Notes under the pieces: generated by a model
Database searches by the model: none
Told to the model about the DNA's origin: nothing
What the model saw: the letters and a program-made list of their open reading frames with translations, nothing else
Part shown: positions 34,600 through 42,364 of the stretch, one piece after another
Layout: each line of letters starts with the position of its first letter
Numbering within the stretch: position 1 is the stretch's first letter
Origin: Janthinobacterium sp. FW305-129
Lineage (GTDB): Bacteria > Pseudomonadota > Gammaproteobacteria > Burkholderiales > Burkholderiaceae_D
Length of the DNA: 64,000 nucleotides
NCBI RefSeq assembly: GCF_020858115.1
Contig: NZ_JACYMM010000005.1
Span: forward strand, 394,999-458,998
Direction: 5' to 3'
Program-made: the position numbers and the translations under genes

Positions 34600-35168
34600 G
34601 CCTTGGCTCCTTTTTCTTCCGCCGTCAGTTCGTCTTCCAGGCCCTCGACATGCGAGTGGTCGTGTTTTGGCAGGGCGCCCGTCTTGATGAAATGCACCAT
34701 TACCTGCAGGAAACGGAAGCACATCAGGTAGGAACCGAGCGGCACGGCCAGGTAGACCAGCCACATCGGTACTTCCATGTCGGCCGAAGTCTGGTCCGTG
34801 TGGCCGATAGACCACACGAAGCTGGCGCCCAGGGTGCCCACGATACCGGTAAACAGGGCGCCGGCGGCCAGGCCGAAGACGATGAAACGGTCGCGCCAGC
34901 GGGGGTTCATGCGGTTGATCAGGACGTCGACGCCCACGTGGATGCCCGTGCGCACGCCATACGCGGCGCCGAACTTGGCCATCCAGACGAACATGTAGAT
35001 GCACAGCTCCTGGGCCCAGCTGGTGTTGATTTGAATCAGGAAGTCTTGCAGGCCCGGTATCGGCAAGCCTGCCAGGTAGCGGTGCACGACCGCCACGAAG
35101 ATGATGAAGGTGGCTGCGCCCATCAGGGACGCGATCAGCCACTCTTCCAGGTGATCCAGAAATTTCAT
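34596..35168 (-). CDS. dctQ: TRAP transporter small permease DctQ
   Basis: This 190-residue protein has four hydrophobic segments (about 12-32, 50-70, 90-115 and 130-155) and the conserved pattern RTGIHVGVDVLINRMNP, typical of DctQ. It forms the membrane complex with DctM. The C-terminal tail is charged (DELTAEEKGAKA). It is separated from dctP by 117 bp that include strong hairpins, and is fused by overlap to dctM. Confidence 0.9.
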   Translation of the reverse strand: MKFLDHLEEWLIASLMGAATFIIFVAVVHRYLAGLPIPGLQDFLIQINTSWAQELCIYMFVWMAKFGAAYGVRTGIHVGVDVLINRMNPRWRDRFIVFGLAAGALFTGIVGTLGASFVWSIGHTDQTSADMEVPMWLVYLAVPLGSYLMCFRFLQVMVHFIKTGALPKHDHSHVEGLEDELTAEEKGAKA

Positions 35169-35256
35169 GGTGGACTTTCAAAGAATGCGGGTACGCTGGC
35201 ACCCGCGCAGGACGCGCAGGTGCCGTTGCTGCAGAAAGACAGGGATGTCCCTGAAA

Positions 35257-35276
35257 GCCGCGCCCGGTGGCGCGGC
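35257..35276 (-). promoter_or_regulatory. Intercistronic hairpin between dctP and dctQ
   Basis: GCCGCGCC pairs exactly with GGCGCGGC across a CGGT loop, beginning 9 bp after the dctP stop. A second stem (GCGGGT/ACCCGC) lies nearby. With no T-run it probably protects the dctP message or causes partial termination, giving more binding protein than permease. Confidence 0.5.
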
Positions 35277-35285
35277 CAGCGCGGC

Positions 35286-36293
35286 TTACTTCGCGCTTTC
35301 CTTGTTGATGGCCGAGATCAGATCCTTGCCGATGCGCCCTTCCATGGCCTTCTGCACGGGCGCCAGCGCCTTGCGCCACTCGGCCTGTTCCTGCACCGTC
35401 AGCGTGTAGATCTGCGTCTTGCCCGCTTTCTTGATGGCGTCGAGGGCCTGGTCGTTGTCGCGCTGGGCGATGGCTTTCTCAAACGTGGTCGCCTCGCGCA
35501 TGGCTTTTTCCAGCTGGCCGCGGATATCGGGCGGCAAGCCATCCCAGAATTTCTTGTTGACGATGACGGCATAGCCCAGGTAGCCGTGGTTGGACACGGT
35601 CACGTGCTTTTGCACTTCATGCATCTTTTGCGTGTACATATTCGATGGCGGGTTTTCCGTGCCGTCGACCACGCCCGTCTGCAGCGCCTGATACACTTCC
35701 GAGAAGGCCAGCACCTGCGGGTTGGCGCCCAGCGCGCGCATCTGCGCGTCGAGCACCTTCGACGACTGGATGCGCATTTTCAGGCCCTTGAAATCGGCCG
35801 GGGTGTGCAGCGGCTTGTTGGCCGACATCACCTTGAAGCCATTGTCCCAGTAGGCCAAGCCCGTGATACCCTTGGGTTCCAGCTTTTTCAGCAGGCTCTT
35901 GCCGATTTCACCTTCCGTGACGTTGTACAGCGCCGTCTTGGTAGGGAAGATGTAGGGCAGGTCGAAGGCTTCAAATTCCTTCACGCCCAGCGGGCCGAAC
36001 TTGGCCAACGACGGCGCCAGCATCTGCACGGCGCCCAGCTGCAGCGCTTCGAGTTCTTCCTTGTCCTTGTACAGCTGGCTGTTCGGGTAGAGTTCGACCT
36101 TGACCTTGCCATTCGTGGCTTTTTCGGCCAGTTGCTTGAAGCGTTCGGCGGCCTGGCCTTTCGGCGTGTCCGTCGCCACGACGTGGCTGAACTTGATGAC
36201 GATGGGCGCTTGCGCATAGGCATGGACGCCGGCGGTGGCGCCGATGGCCGCGCACAGTGCGACGAACAGGGTTTTCATTGGTGGCAGTTGCAT
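35286..36293 (-). CDS. dctP: TRAP transporter periplasmic substrate-binding protein DctP
   Basis: This 335-residue binding protein has a signal peptide (cleavage near AYAQA, residues 25-29) and the DctP fold with IKFSHVVATDTPKG at the mature start. The arginine in MRIQSS (about residue 172) normally forms a salt bridge with a carboxylate ligand, and NGFKVMSANKPLHTPADFKGLK is a family hallmark. The start at 36293 is supported by AGGAG eight bases upstream; an internal Met at residue 6 is less well placed. Close similarity in style to C4-dicarboxylate receptors (malate, succinate, fumarate) is evident, but ligand needs experiment. Confidence 0.92.
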   Translation of the reverse strand: MQLPPMKTLFVALCAAIGATAGVHAYAQAPIVIKFSHVVATDTPKGQAAERFKQLAEKATNGKVKVELYPNSQLYKDKEELEALQLGAVQMLAPSLAKFGPLGVKEFEAFDLPYIFPTKTALYNVTEGEIGKSLLKKLEPKGITGLAYWDNGFKVMSANKPLHTPADFKGLKMRIQSSKVLDAQMRALGANPQVLAFSEVYQALQTGVVDGTENPPSNMYTQKMHEVQKHVTVSNHGYLGYAVIVNKKFWDGLPPDIRGQLEKAMREATTFEKAIAQRDNDQALDAIKKAGKTQIYTLTVQEQAEWRKALAPVQKAMEGRIGKDLISAINKESAK

Positions 36294-36326
36294 TTTTGTC
36301 TCCTGAGTGGTTTTTAGAAAAACTTT

Positions 36327-36355
36327 ATTATTTGTCTATTTGAATATTGTGCCAA
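36327..36355 (-). promoter_or_regulatory. Candidate sigma70 promoter of dctPQM
   Basis: On the minus strand TTGGCA (36355-36350) and AATAAT (36332-36327) are 17 bp apart, each matching consensus at five of six positions. The predicted start is near 36320, about 27 bases before the dctP ATG. Confidence 0.6.
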
Positions 36356-36366
36356 AGAAACTGCCT

Positions 36367-36394
36367 CGGCTATTGTGGTTAACCACAATAGCCG
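36367..36394. promoter_or_regulatory. 28-bp perfect dyad operator between dctP and sensor kinase
   Basis: The half-site CGGCTATTGTGGTT is followed directly by its exact reverse complement. The centre is about 60 bp upstream of the predicted dctP start and 43 bp from the kinase ATG. This position suits a class I activator; the FixJ-type regulator encoded at 38479 is the obvious candidate. Confidence 0.7.
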
Positions 36395-36423
36395 CTTCCC
36401 GATAAGCCGCTACCCTGCCAGCC

Positions 36424-38448
36424 ATGCCGACTCCCCCCACCCTTGCGCGCCGCTTCAAGCTATCGAGTCCGATGCGCTGGCTGCTGCCCGTCATCCTGCT
36501 GCTGCTGTTCCTCTCCGTCCTGTTCTGGCTGCCCTGGCAGGCGCGCCAGATGGAAAGCAACGAGCGCCAGGAGCAATTGATCGCCGACACGCTGTGGGTC
36601 GAGCAAACCATCCGTTTCCAGCTGGCGCGCAACGAGGAAAGCCTGTTCAACCTGGGCGTGGACATCGCCAGCGGCTCCCTGTCGGCGGAAAAAGTGCACG
36701 AACGGCTGCAGCAGATGCTGCGCAATGGCCGCGAATTGCAGCGCGTGCTGTGGCTCGACACGAGCGGCAAGGTGCTGGCCACCAGCGACAGCAATCCGCC
36801 GCACGCCCTGGCGTTTTCTCCCGCCTCGCTGACGGCGGCCGACAATGCGCGCCGCCTGCACCGGGGCCAGTACGCCCAGCCCTCGCAGCAGACGGGCTTT
36901 CCCGACGCGCCGCCGGGCGCCATGCTGATGGACTACCACCAGCCCCTGTTCGATGGTCAGCGCTATGTCGGCAGCCTGGTGGCCACCTATCAGATCAGCA
37001 GCCTGCTCGATGAAATGGTACCGTGGTGGTTCGCGCAGGATAACCAGATTTCGCTGATCGACCGCGACGACAAGGTGCTGGCGCGGCGCGCCGCCGCCGG
37101 TCCCGGCCACGGCGTGTACACGCACAAGCGCGCCCTCGACGTGCCCGGCGCCAGCATCACGCTGTTTACCGACAGCGTGAAAAGCCAGCCCAAGCTGCTG
37201 CCCAATCTGCTGGTCGGCTCCGTCATCGCCCTGTCGCTGGGTTTATTATGGAGCTTGCTGGCCCTGTGGCGCCACATTTCGCGCCGCCTGGTGGCCGAAG
37301 GCGCGCTGCGCCAGCAGATGCTGTTTCGCACGGCGATGGAAAACTCGCTGGTGACGGGCATGCGCGCGCGCGACCTGGAAGGAAGAGTCACCTACGTGAA
37401 TCCCGCGTTTTGCCAGATCGTCGGCTATCCGCCCGAGGAAATCCTCGGGCGTTTGCCGCCCATGCCCTACTGGGTGCCGGAGGCGCTGGAGGAATACCAG
37501 CAGCGCTTCGTCAAGGCCCTGGCAGGCAATCCCACGCCGCAGTTCGAAACCTATTTCCAGCGCCCGGACGGCACGCGCGTGCCCGTGCTGATCTTCGAGG
37601 CGCCGCTGGTGGACAAGAACGGCCAGCAGACGGGCTGGATGGGTTCCGTGCTTGACATCTCGGACCGCAAGCGCGTCGAGGAACTCAATCGCCAGCAGCA
37701 GGAAAAGCTGCAAACGAGCTCGCGCCTGGCCACCATGGGCGAGCTGGCGTCGATGCTGGCGCATGAACTGAACCAGCCGCTGGCGGCCATTTCCAGCTAC
37801 ACGACAGGGGCCTTGAATTTGATCCGCCGCGCCATCGACAGCGGTACCCCCGTCGAGCCGAATACATTGAAACCGGCGCTGGAGCAGGCCAGCGCGCAGG
37901 CGCAGCGGGCCGGCCAGATCATCCGCAGCGTGCACGATTTCGTGCGCAAGAGCGAGCCGCAGCGCCAGGATATCGCCATCCGCACCCTGATCGACGGCAT
38001 CCGCGCGCTGATCGACCTGCAGGCGCGCAAATACTATGTCACCATCCAGGAAGAGCTGCCGCCGGACCTGCCGCTGCTGCGCGCCGACCCCGTGATGATC
38101 GAGCAGGTGCTGCTGAACCTGACGCGCAACGCCATCGAGGCGATGCAGGACGCGGCGCCGGGACGGCGTATCATGCGCCTGCGGGCCAGCCACGACGCGC
38201 AGCAAGGCATGGTGACGGTGGACGTGATCGACCATGGCCACGGCATCCCGATGGACGTGGCCGAGCGGCTGTTTTCGCCGTTTTTCTCGACCAAGTCCGA
38301 AGGCATGGGCATGGGCCTGAACATCTGCCGCACCGCCATCGAATTTCACGGCGGCGCGCTGACCTTCGGCGCCAATCCCGCTGGCGGCACCATCTTTACC
38401 TTCAGCGTGCCGGCCGCGCCGCACGCCGCACCAGGCAATAACGCATAA
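36424..38448 (+). CDS. Membrane sensor histidine kinase with PAS domain (TRAP regulator)
   Basis: This 674-residue kinase has a membrane helix at 18-38, a periplasmic sensor of about 215 residues, a second helix (260-283), a PAS domain (about 300-418), HisKA with His447 (LAHELNQPLAA) and an HATPase domain (NLTRNAIEAMQ, DHGHGIP, GMGMGLNIC). The HELNQPL box is typical of the DctB/FixL/NtrB group. Its position, divergent from dctP and followed by a response regulator, indicates it senses the transported acid. The upstream gap carries a perfect 28-bp dyad. Confidence 0.9.
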   Translation: MPTPPTLARRFKLSSPMRWLLPVILLLLFLSVLFWLPWQARQMESNERQEQLIADTLWVEQTIRFQLARNEESLFNLGVDIASGSLSAEKVHERLQQMLRNGRELQRVLWLDTSGKVLATSDSNPPHALAFSPASLTAADNARRLHRGQYAQPSQQTGFPDAPPGAMLMDYHQPLFDGQRYVGSLVATYQISSLLDEMVPWWFAQDNQISLIDRDDKVLARRAAAGPGHGVYTHKRALDVPGASITLFTDSVKSQPKLLPNLLVGSVIALSLGLLWSLLALWRHISRRLVAEGALRQQMLFRTAMENSLVTGMRARDLEGRVTYVNPAFCQIVGYPPEEILGRLPPMPYWVPEALEEYQQRFVKALAGNPTPQFETYFQRPDGTRVPVLIFEAPLVDKNGQQTGWMGSVLDISDRKRVEELNRQQQEKLQTSSRLATMGELASMLAHELNQPLAAISSYTTGALNLIRRAIDSGTPVEPNTLKPALEQASAQAQRAGQIIRSVHDFVRKSEPQRQDIAIRTLIDGIRALIDLQARKYYVTIQEELPPDLPLLRADPVMIEQVLLNLTRNAIEAMQDAAPGRRIMRLRASHDAQQGMVTVDVIDHGHGIPMDVAERLFSPFFSTKSEGMGMGLNICRTAIEFHGGALTFGANPAGGTIFTFSVPAAPHAAPGNNA

Positions 38449-38478
38449 CGAATAACGAAACGACAAGCCGGAGACACC

Positions 38479-39063
38479 ATGCTACACATTATCGACGACG
38501 AAGAGGTCGTACGCGACTCCCTGTCCTGGCTGGCCGCCTCGCGCAGCATCGAGGCGCGCAGCTACGCCAGCGCCCAGCAATTCCTCGATAGCCTCGACGG
38601 CGGCTTCGACGCCGCCGGCGACTGCGTGCTGCTCGACGTGCGCATGCCCGACATGAACGGCATCGCCATGTTCGACCAGCTGGTCAAGCGCGACCTGACG
38701 GCGCGCCTGCCCGTGATTTTCCTCACCGGCCACGGCGACGTGCCGATGGCCGTCGACAGCCTGAAACGGGGCGCCTTCGACTTCTTTGAAAAGCCGTTCA
38801 ACGACAACGACCTGATGGACCGCGTGCAGCAGGGCCTGGCCAACTCGCGCCAGGCCGGCGAACTGGCCGCCGTGCACGCGCGCCTGGCCACCCTGTCGAC
38901 GCGCGAACGCGAAGTGCTGGACCTGATTTTGGCGGGCAAGATGAACAAGGTGGTGGCCGACAAGCTGGGCATCAGCATGCGCACCGTGGAAGTCCACCGC
39001 GCGCATATCTTCGACAAGATGCAGGTCAAGACGGCGGTGGAGCTGGCGGGGTTGTTGAAGTAG
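38479..39063 (+). CDS. FixJ/NarL-type response regulator
   Basis: This 194-residue regulator has a receiver domain with Asp53 (LLDVRMPDMNG) and Lys105 (FEKPF) and a LuxR-type helix-turn-helix (about 134-194, LSTREREVLDLILAGKMNKVVA). It lacks the sigma54 AAA+ domain of the classical DctD, so dctPQM here should depend on sigma70. That agrees with the -35/-10 seen upstream of dctP. It follows the kinase gene by 30 bp with a CGGAGA ribosome-binding site. Confidence 0.92.
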   Translation: MLHIIDDEEVVRDSLSWLAASRSIEARSYASAQQFLDSLDGGFDAAGDCVLLDVRMPDMNGIAMFDQLVKRDLTARLPVIFLTGHGDVPMAVDSLKRGAFDFFEKPFNDNDLMDRVQQGLANSRQAGELAAVHARLATLSTREREVLDLILAGKMNKVVADKLGISMRTVEVHRAHIFDKMQVKTAVELAGLLK

Positions 39064-39084
39064 TTGCGGTAATAATTGCGGTGA

Positions 39085-39122
39085 TGTTGGATTACGCGGC
39101 GCTTGCGCGCCGCTAATCCAAC
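39085..39122. repeat. Palindromic intergenic repeat A
   Basis: TTGGATTA at 39087-39094 and TAATCCAA at 39114-39121 enclose a second stem, GCGGCGC/GCGCCGC. It lies between convergent genes, so it may also serve as a bidirectional terminator. The sequence type (genes followed by TTGGATTA...TAATCCAACCTACG) is a common dispersed repeat in related bacteria, from memory. Confidence 0.6.
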
Positions 39123-39155
39123 CTACGCCGTATATTGCAACGTAGGTCGGCGTAG

Positions 39156-39185
39156 GTCGGGTTAGCGCAAAGCGCGTAACCCGAC
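39156..39185. repeat. Palindromic intergenic repeat B
   Basis: GTCGGGTTA at 39156-39164 pairs with TAACCCGAC at 39177-39185, with an inner GCGC/GCGC stem. A TAGGTCGG direct repeat precedes it. It stands 34 bp after repeat A and looks like a related element of the same REP-like kind. Confidence 0.6.
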
Positions 39186-39195
39186 ACCACTACCA

Positions 39196-40023
39196 TCACG
39201 CATCGTGATGCTCATGGTGCTCCGCCGCCCCATGCTTCCAGTAACTGGCCACGTGCAGATGCTGCTTCGGCACCCCGGCGTCGATGAAATGCCCGCGCAA
39301 ACCCTGCACCTGCGCATGCTCGCACGCCACCCACACGTAGCCATCTCCCTCTGACGGTAGCGCGATCTGGCGCAAGGCGTCGAGCAGCAGCGGTCCCTTG
39401 CGGCCATTGCGCGCCACCCAACGCACATCCAACTGCGCCGCGCACTCGAGCGCGATCTGCTCGCCGTCTTCGACGATCTCGATCACGGCGATAGCCAGCG
39501 CAGTGGCCGGCAGCTGCTCCAGGCGGCGGGCGATGGCCGGCAAGGCCGTCTGGTCGCCCACCAGCACATACCAGTCGAAGTCGAGCGGCACCAGCATGGA
39601 GCCGCGCGGGCCGCCCACGCCCAGGGTCTGGCCGGGCGCCGCTTGCGCCGCCCACAGCGATGCAGGCCCGTCGCCATGCAGCACGAAGTCGATTTCCAGC
39701 TCGCGCCGTGCGGCGTCGTAGCGGCGCGGCGTGTAGTTGCGGGCGATGGGGCGCGGCCCTTCCGCGTACTGGATCGGGTTGGCGCCGTTACCCAGCACGG
39801 GAAACACGGGCGTGGCCTGGCCCGGCGCGGGGAAGAACAGTTTCACGTGATCGTCATGCGCGGGCGAGACAAAGCCGTCCAGGTCATCGCCCGCCAGTGT
39901 GATGCGGCGCATGTGCGGCGTCAGCTGCTCGGTGCGCACGACGGTGAGCACGCGCAATTTCAAATCGTGGCGCACGCGCTCGATGGCGTGCGGGCGGGGT
40001 GCTGTTTGTGGTGCAGTGGTCAT
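39196..40023 (-). CDS. yqjH: Siderophore-interacting / ferric-chelate reductase (YqjH-like)
   Basis: This 275-residue FAD-binding protein reduces ferric siderophores in the cytoplasm using NAD(P)H. Visible features are the FAD-binding RNYTPRRYD motif (about residues 94-102), HGDGPASLWA (116-125), a VGDQTALPAI nucleotide-binding segment (about 155-164), and YWKHG near the end, all typical of the SIP/YqjH/ViuB family. The C-terminus is His-rich (HHEHHDA). I chose the ATG at 40023 preceded by AAGGA; the longer open frame is antisense shadow. It lies 23 bp after a PadR regulator with a His-rich N-terminus, reproducing the E. coli yqjI/yqjH pair in co-directional form. Confidence 0.85.
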   Translation of the reverse strand: MTTAPQTAPRPHAIERVRHDLKLRVLTVVRTEQLTPHMRRITLAGDDLDGFVSPAHDDHVKLFFPAPGQATPVFPVLGNGANPIQYAEGPRPIARNYTPRRYDAARRELEIDFVLHGDGPASLWAAQAAPGQTLGVGGPRGSMLVPLDFDWYVLVGDQTALPAIARRLEQLPATALAIAVIEIVEDGEQIALECAAQLDVRWVARNGRKGPLLLDALRQIALPSEGDGYVWVACEHAQVQGLRGHFIDAGVPKQHLHVASYWKHGAAEHHEHHDA

Positions 40024-40046
40024 GTGCTTGTCCTTGTAAAGTGGGC

Positions 40047-40691
40047 TCAGTGGCCGTCGACGATGGCGTTCGCCGCCTGTTCCAGCACGGCGGAGACACG
40101 CTCGGCTTCCGCCTCGCTCCAGCTGGTCTTGTTCAGCAACAGCGCATGCTTGAGGGTGTGCATGGCCTGGCGCACGCGCTCGGGCAAGGCATTGCGCGCC
40201 TGGACGCGGGCAAACATGTCGAGGCGGGCCAGGATGCCGTCCACCTGGGCGCGGTTCTCGTCGAGATACGCACGGCCCAGGTCCGTGATCGTGTAAAGCT
40301 TCTTGCCGCTGGCGCTTTCGGAGGACGTCACATGGTCCTGCTCTTCCAGCAAGGTCAATGTCGGATACACGGCCCCGGGGCTGGGGGCGTAGGCGCCGCC
40401 GCAACGCTCTTCGATGGCCTTGATGATTTCATAGCCGTGGCGGGGGCTGATTTCGATCAGCGCCAGCACGATCAGCGGCAAGTCGCCGCGGCCGAAAACG
40501 CGCTCGGCACGTTCGCCGCGGCCGCCCCGCCCGCCAGGACCGCCGCCCATGCCGTCGCCGCGCTCGTCGAAGCCGCGCGGACCGCGGCCATGCATGAAGT
40601 AATCAGGGTTGTGTTCGTGGCGATGCTCGCCGTGATGGTGGTGGTGATGTTGGCCGCAATGGCCGTGTTCTGCGTGGTGTGAGTTTCTCAT
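40047..40691 (-). CDS. yqjI: PadR-family metal-responsive repressor (YqjI-like)
   Basis: This 214-residue regulator has an extremely His-rich N-terminal arm (about 12 His in the first 30 residues), a glycine/arginine linker to about residue 65, then a PadR winged helix (LIVLALIEISPRHGYEIIKAI, about 73-93; PSPGAVYPTL, about 103-112) and a dimerisation helix. E. coli YqjI is a nickel-responsive repressor with the same plan that controls the ferric reductase YqjH. Here the reductase gene follows directly. An inverted repeat overlaps its own promoter, so autorepression is likely. Confidence 0.88.
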   Translation of the reverse strand: MRNSHHAEHGHCGQHHHHHHGEHRHEHNPDYFMHGRGPRGFDERGDGMGGGPGGRGGRGERAERVFGRGDLPLIVLALIEISPRHGYEIIKAIEERCGGAYAPSPGAVYPTLTLLEEQDHVTSSESASGKKLYTITDLGRAYLDENRAQVDGILARLDMFARVQARNALPERVRQAMHTLKHALLLNKTSWSEAEAERVSAVLEQAANAIVDGH

Positions 40692-40705
40692 GTTTTCTCT
40701 TTAAA

Positions 40706-40747
40706 GATATATCGTTAGTAGGTATCGACATTTTATAACGATATATC
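40706..40747. promoter_or_regulatory. Inverted-repeat operator for the PadR repressor
   Basis: GATATATCGTTA (40706-40717) and its exact reverse complement TAACGATATATC (40736-40747) are 18 bp apart. The second arm includes the perfect CGATATATCG dyad at 40739-40748, placed inside the spacers of both divergent promoter candidates. Confidence 0.65.
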
Positions 40748-40753
40748 GATAAG
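40725..40753 (+). promoter_or_regulatory. Candidate promoter of the DUF3052 gene
   Basis: TCGACA (40725-40730) and GATAAG (40748-40753) have 17-bp spacing. The operator dyad lies in the spacer, so the rightward gene may share control with the leftward yqjI-yqjH pair. Confidence 0.4.
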
Positions 40754-40757
40754 TCAA
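40730..40757 (-). promoter_or_regulatory. Candidate promoter of yqjI-yqjH
   Basis: On the minus strand TTGACT (40757-40752) and TAAAAT (40735-40730) are separated by 16 bp containing the CGATATATCG dyad. Repressor bound there would block polymerase. Confidence 0.6.
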
Positions 40758-40804
40758 GGAGAAATTTGTTATGCTCGTCTTTTCCCAACCGACACGCCCA
40801 TGCC

Positions 40805-41182
40805 ATGCCTGAAAAAACCGTTGCTGAAAAAATGTATGTGAAAAATGCCAAGGCCCTGGCCGTGCTCAATGACTGCGGCGAGCATGCCGCCCTGCTGGCG
40901 CAGTTGCCTGCCGAGCGGCGAGCGAGTGAGGGAGAGCGCGCCGACTGGCTACTGCTGTTCGCGCGCAGCCGCACGGAACTGGAGCAGTTCCTGCCGGCGG
41001 CGCAAGCGCGCCTGGCGCCCGGCGGCACGGTCTGGGTGGCCTACCGCAAGGGTGGCATAAAAGCGGGCAGCGACATCCACCGCGACGCTATCCGCGACTT
41101 TGCGCAATCCGTGGGACTCGACAGCGTGGCGATGGTCGCCATCGACAGCGAGTGGTCGGCGCTGCGCCTGAAGCAGGTTTAA
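40805..41182 (+). CDS. DUF3052-family protein
   Basis: This 125-residue cytoplasmic protein fits the DUF3052 pattern: ADWLLLFARSRTELEQFLPAA, APGGTVWVAYRKGG, DIHRD and VAIDSEWSALRLK at the C-terminus. The family resembles a methyltransferase-like Rossmann half without obvious SAM motif; no reaction is known. I took the ATG at 40805; a second Met at residue 10 is possible. It is divergent from yqjI and shares the 113-bp regulatory region with it. Confidence 0.7.
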   Translation: MPEKTVAEKMYVKNAKALAVLNDCGEHAALLAQLPAERRASEGERADWLLLFARSRTELEQFLPAAQARLAPGGTVWVAYRKGGIKAGSDIHRDAIRDFAQSVGLDSVAMVAIDSEWSALRLKQV

Positions 41183-41194
41183 TGTAGACGAAGG

Positions 41195-42286
41195 TCAAGC
41201 GATGCCGTGCAAGGCCAGCGCCCATTCGACGTGTTCGCGCACGATGGCCGACGGGTGCGCGCGGCGCGACAGCAGGGCCGCGACGATGTCGGGCTGACCA
41301 CGGGCCTTGGTGACCGCGTTGCCCATGCCGACGGCCAGGTTGCGCAGCCAGCGTTCGTGGCCGATGCGGCGGATCGCGCTGCCTTCCATGCGGCGGTTGA
41401 ATTCCTCTTCCGTCCAGGCGAACAGCTCCACCATGCCGGCGCTGCCCAGGCTGTGGCGCTCGTCGAAGTCGGGCACGACGGCGCGCTGGGCGAACTTGTT
41501 CCATGGGCAGACGGTCTGGCAATCGTCGCAGCCGTACACCTTGTTGCCGATCAAGGGGCGCATTTCGACAGGAATGGCGCCTTTCAGCTCGATCGTCAGG
41601 TAGGAGATGCAGCGCCGCGCGTCGAGCTGGTACGGCCCCAGGATGGCTTGCGTCGGGCACACCGTGATGCACGCCGAGCACTGGCCGCAGCGTGGGGTCT
41701 CCGGCGGGTCGACGGGCAGCGGCACGTCGATGAGGATCTCGCCGAGGAAAAAGAAGGAACCGCCCTGGCGGTTGATCAGCAAGGTGTGCTTGCCGCGCCA
41801 GCCCAAGCCGCCCTTTTGCGCCAACTCGACTTCCATCACGGGCGCCGAGTCGCTGAAGACGCGGTAGCCGAAGTCGCCGATCTCGCCCTTGATGCGCTCG
41901 GCCAGCTGCTGCAGGCGCGAGCGCATGACCTTGTGATAGTCGCGGCCCCGCGCATACACGGAAATCACGGCCGCCGACGGATCGGCATCGCGCGCCGCCT
42001 CGTGCGCGCGCCAGTCGGGCCCCAGCGCCGGCGGCAGGTAATTCATGCGAGCGCTGATGGCGCGCACCGTGCCCGGCACCAGTTCGGCCGGGCGCGCGCG
42101 CTTCATGCCGTGGCTGGCCATGTAATCCATTTCGCCGTGATACCCTGCATCGAGCCAGGCCTGCAAGGGCGCTTCCATGTGCGACAGGTCCACGTCGGCG
42201 ATGCGCACCTCGGCAAAACCCAGCTCGCGCCCCCATTCCTTGATGGTGCGCGCCAGGACGGCGAGATCGGTGGTGGTGGCGGACAT
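41195..42286 (-). CDS. queG: Epoxyqueuosine reductase QueG
   Basis: QueG performs the last step of queuosine tRNA modification, reducing epoxyqueuosine with a cobalamin cofactor and two [4Fe-4S] clusters. This 363-residue protein has the cluster motif CGQCSACITVCP (Cys200, 203, 206 and 210) and a second set CDDCQTVCPWN (Cys253, 256 and 260). The proposed acid Asp in VFSDSAPV (about 146) and a C-terminal HEAT-like stretch are also present. Length is normal. It is divergent from tsaE with a 78-bp gap, the arrangement usual in Burkholderiales. Confidence 0.94.
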   Translation of the reverse strand: MSATTTDLAVLARTIKEWGRELGFAEVRIADVDLSHMEAPLQAWLDAGYHGEMDYMASHGMKRARPAELVPGTVRAISARMNYLPPALGPDWRAHEAARDADPSAAVISVYARGRDYHKVMRSRLQQLAERIKGEIGDFGYRVFSDSAPVMEVELAQKGGLGWRGKHTLLINRQGGSFFFLGEILIDVPLPVDPPETPRCGQCSACITVCPTQAILGPYQLDARRCISYLTIELKGAIPVEMRPLIGNKVYGCDDCQTVCPWNKFAQRAVVPDFDERHSLGSAGMVELFAWTEEEFNRRMEGSAIRRIGHERWLRNLAVGMGNAVTKARGQPDIVAALLSRRAHPSAIVREHVEWALALHGIA

Positions 42287-42364
42287 AGGGGACTTTACGG
42301 AAAACGGCAGGCGCGCGGGCGGTTACAATGACAGCAGCCTCCATTTTATGCGATACGGAAGATA

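Noticed and set aside
34600..35379. N-terminal extension of the dctM frame
   Set aside because: It overlaps all of dctQ in another frame, and DctM starts at the usual position at 34599.
36333..36360. Sigma54 promoter before dctP, because TTGGCAC occurs
   Set aside because: The -12 element (TTGC) is absent at the required spacing, while a sigma70 pair with 17-bp spacing fits, and the regulator lacks a sigma54-interaction domain.
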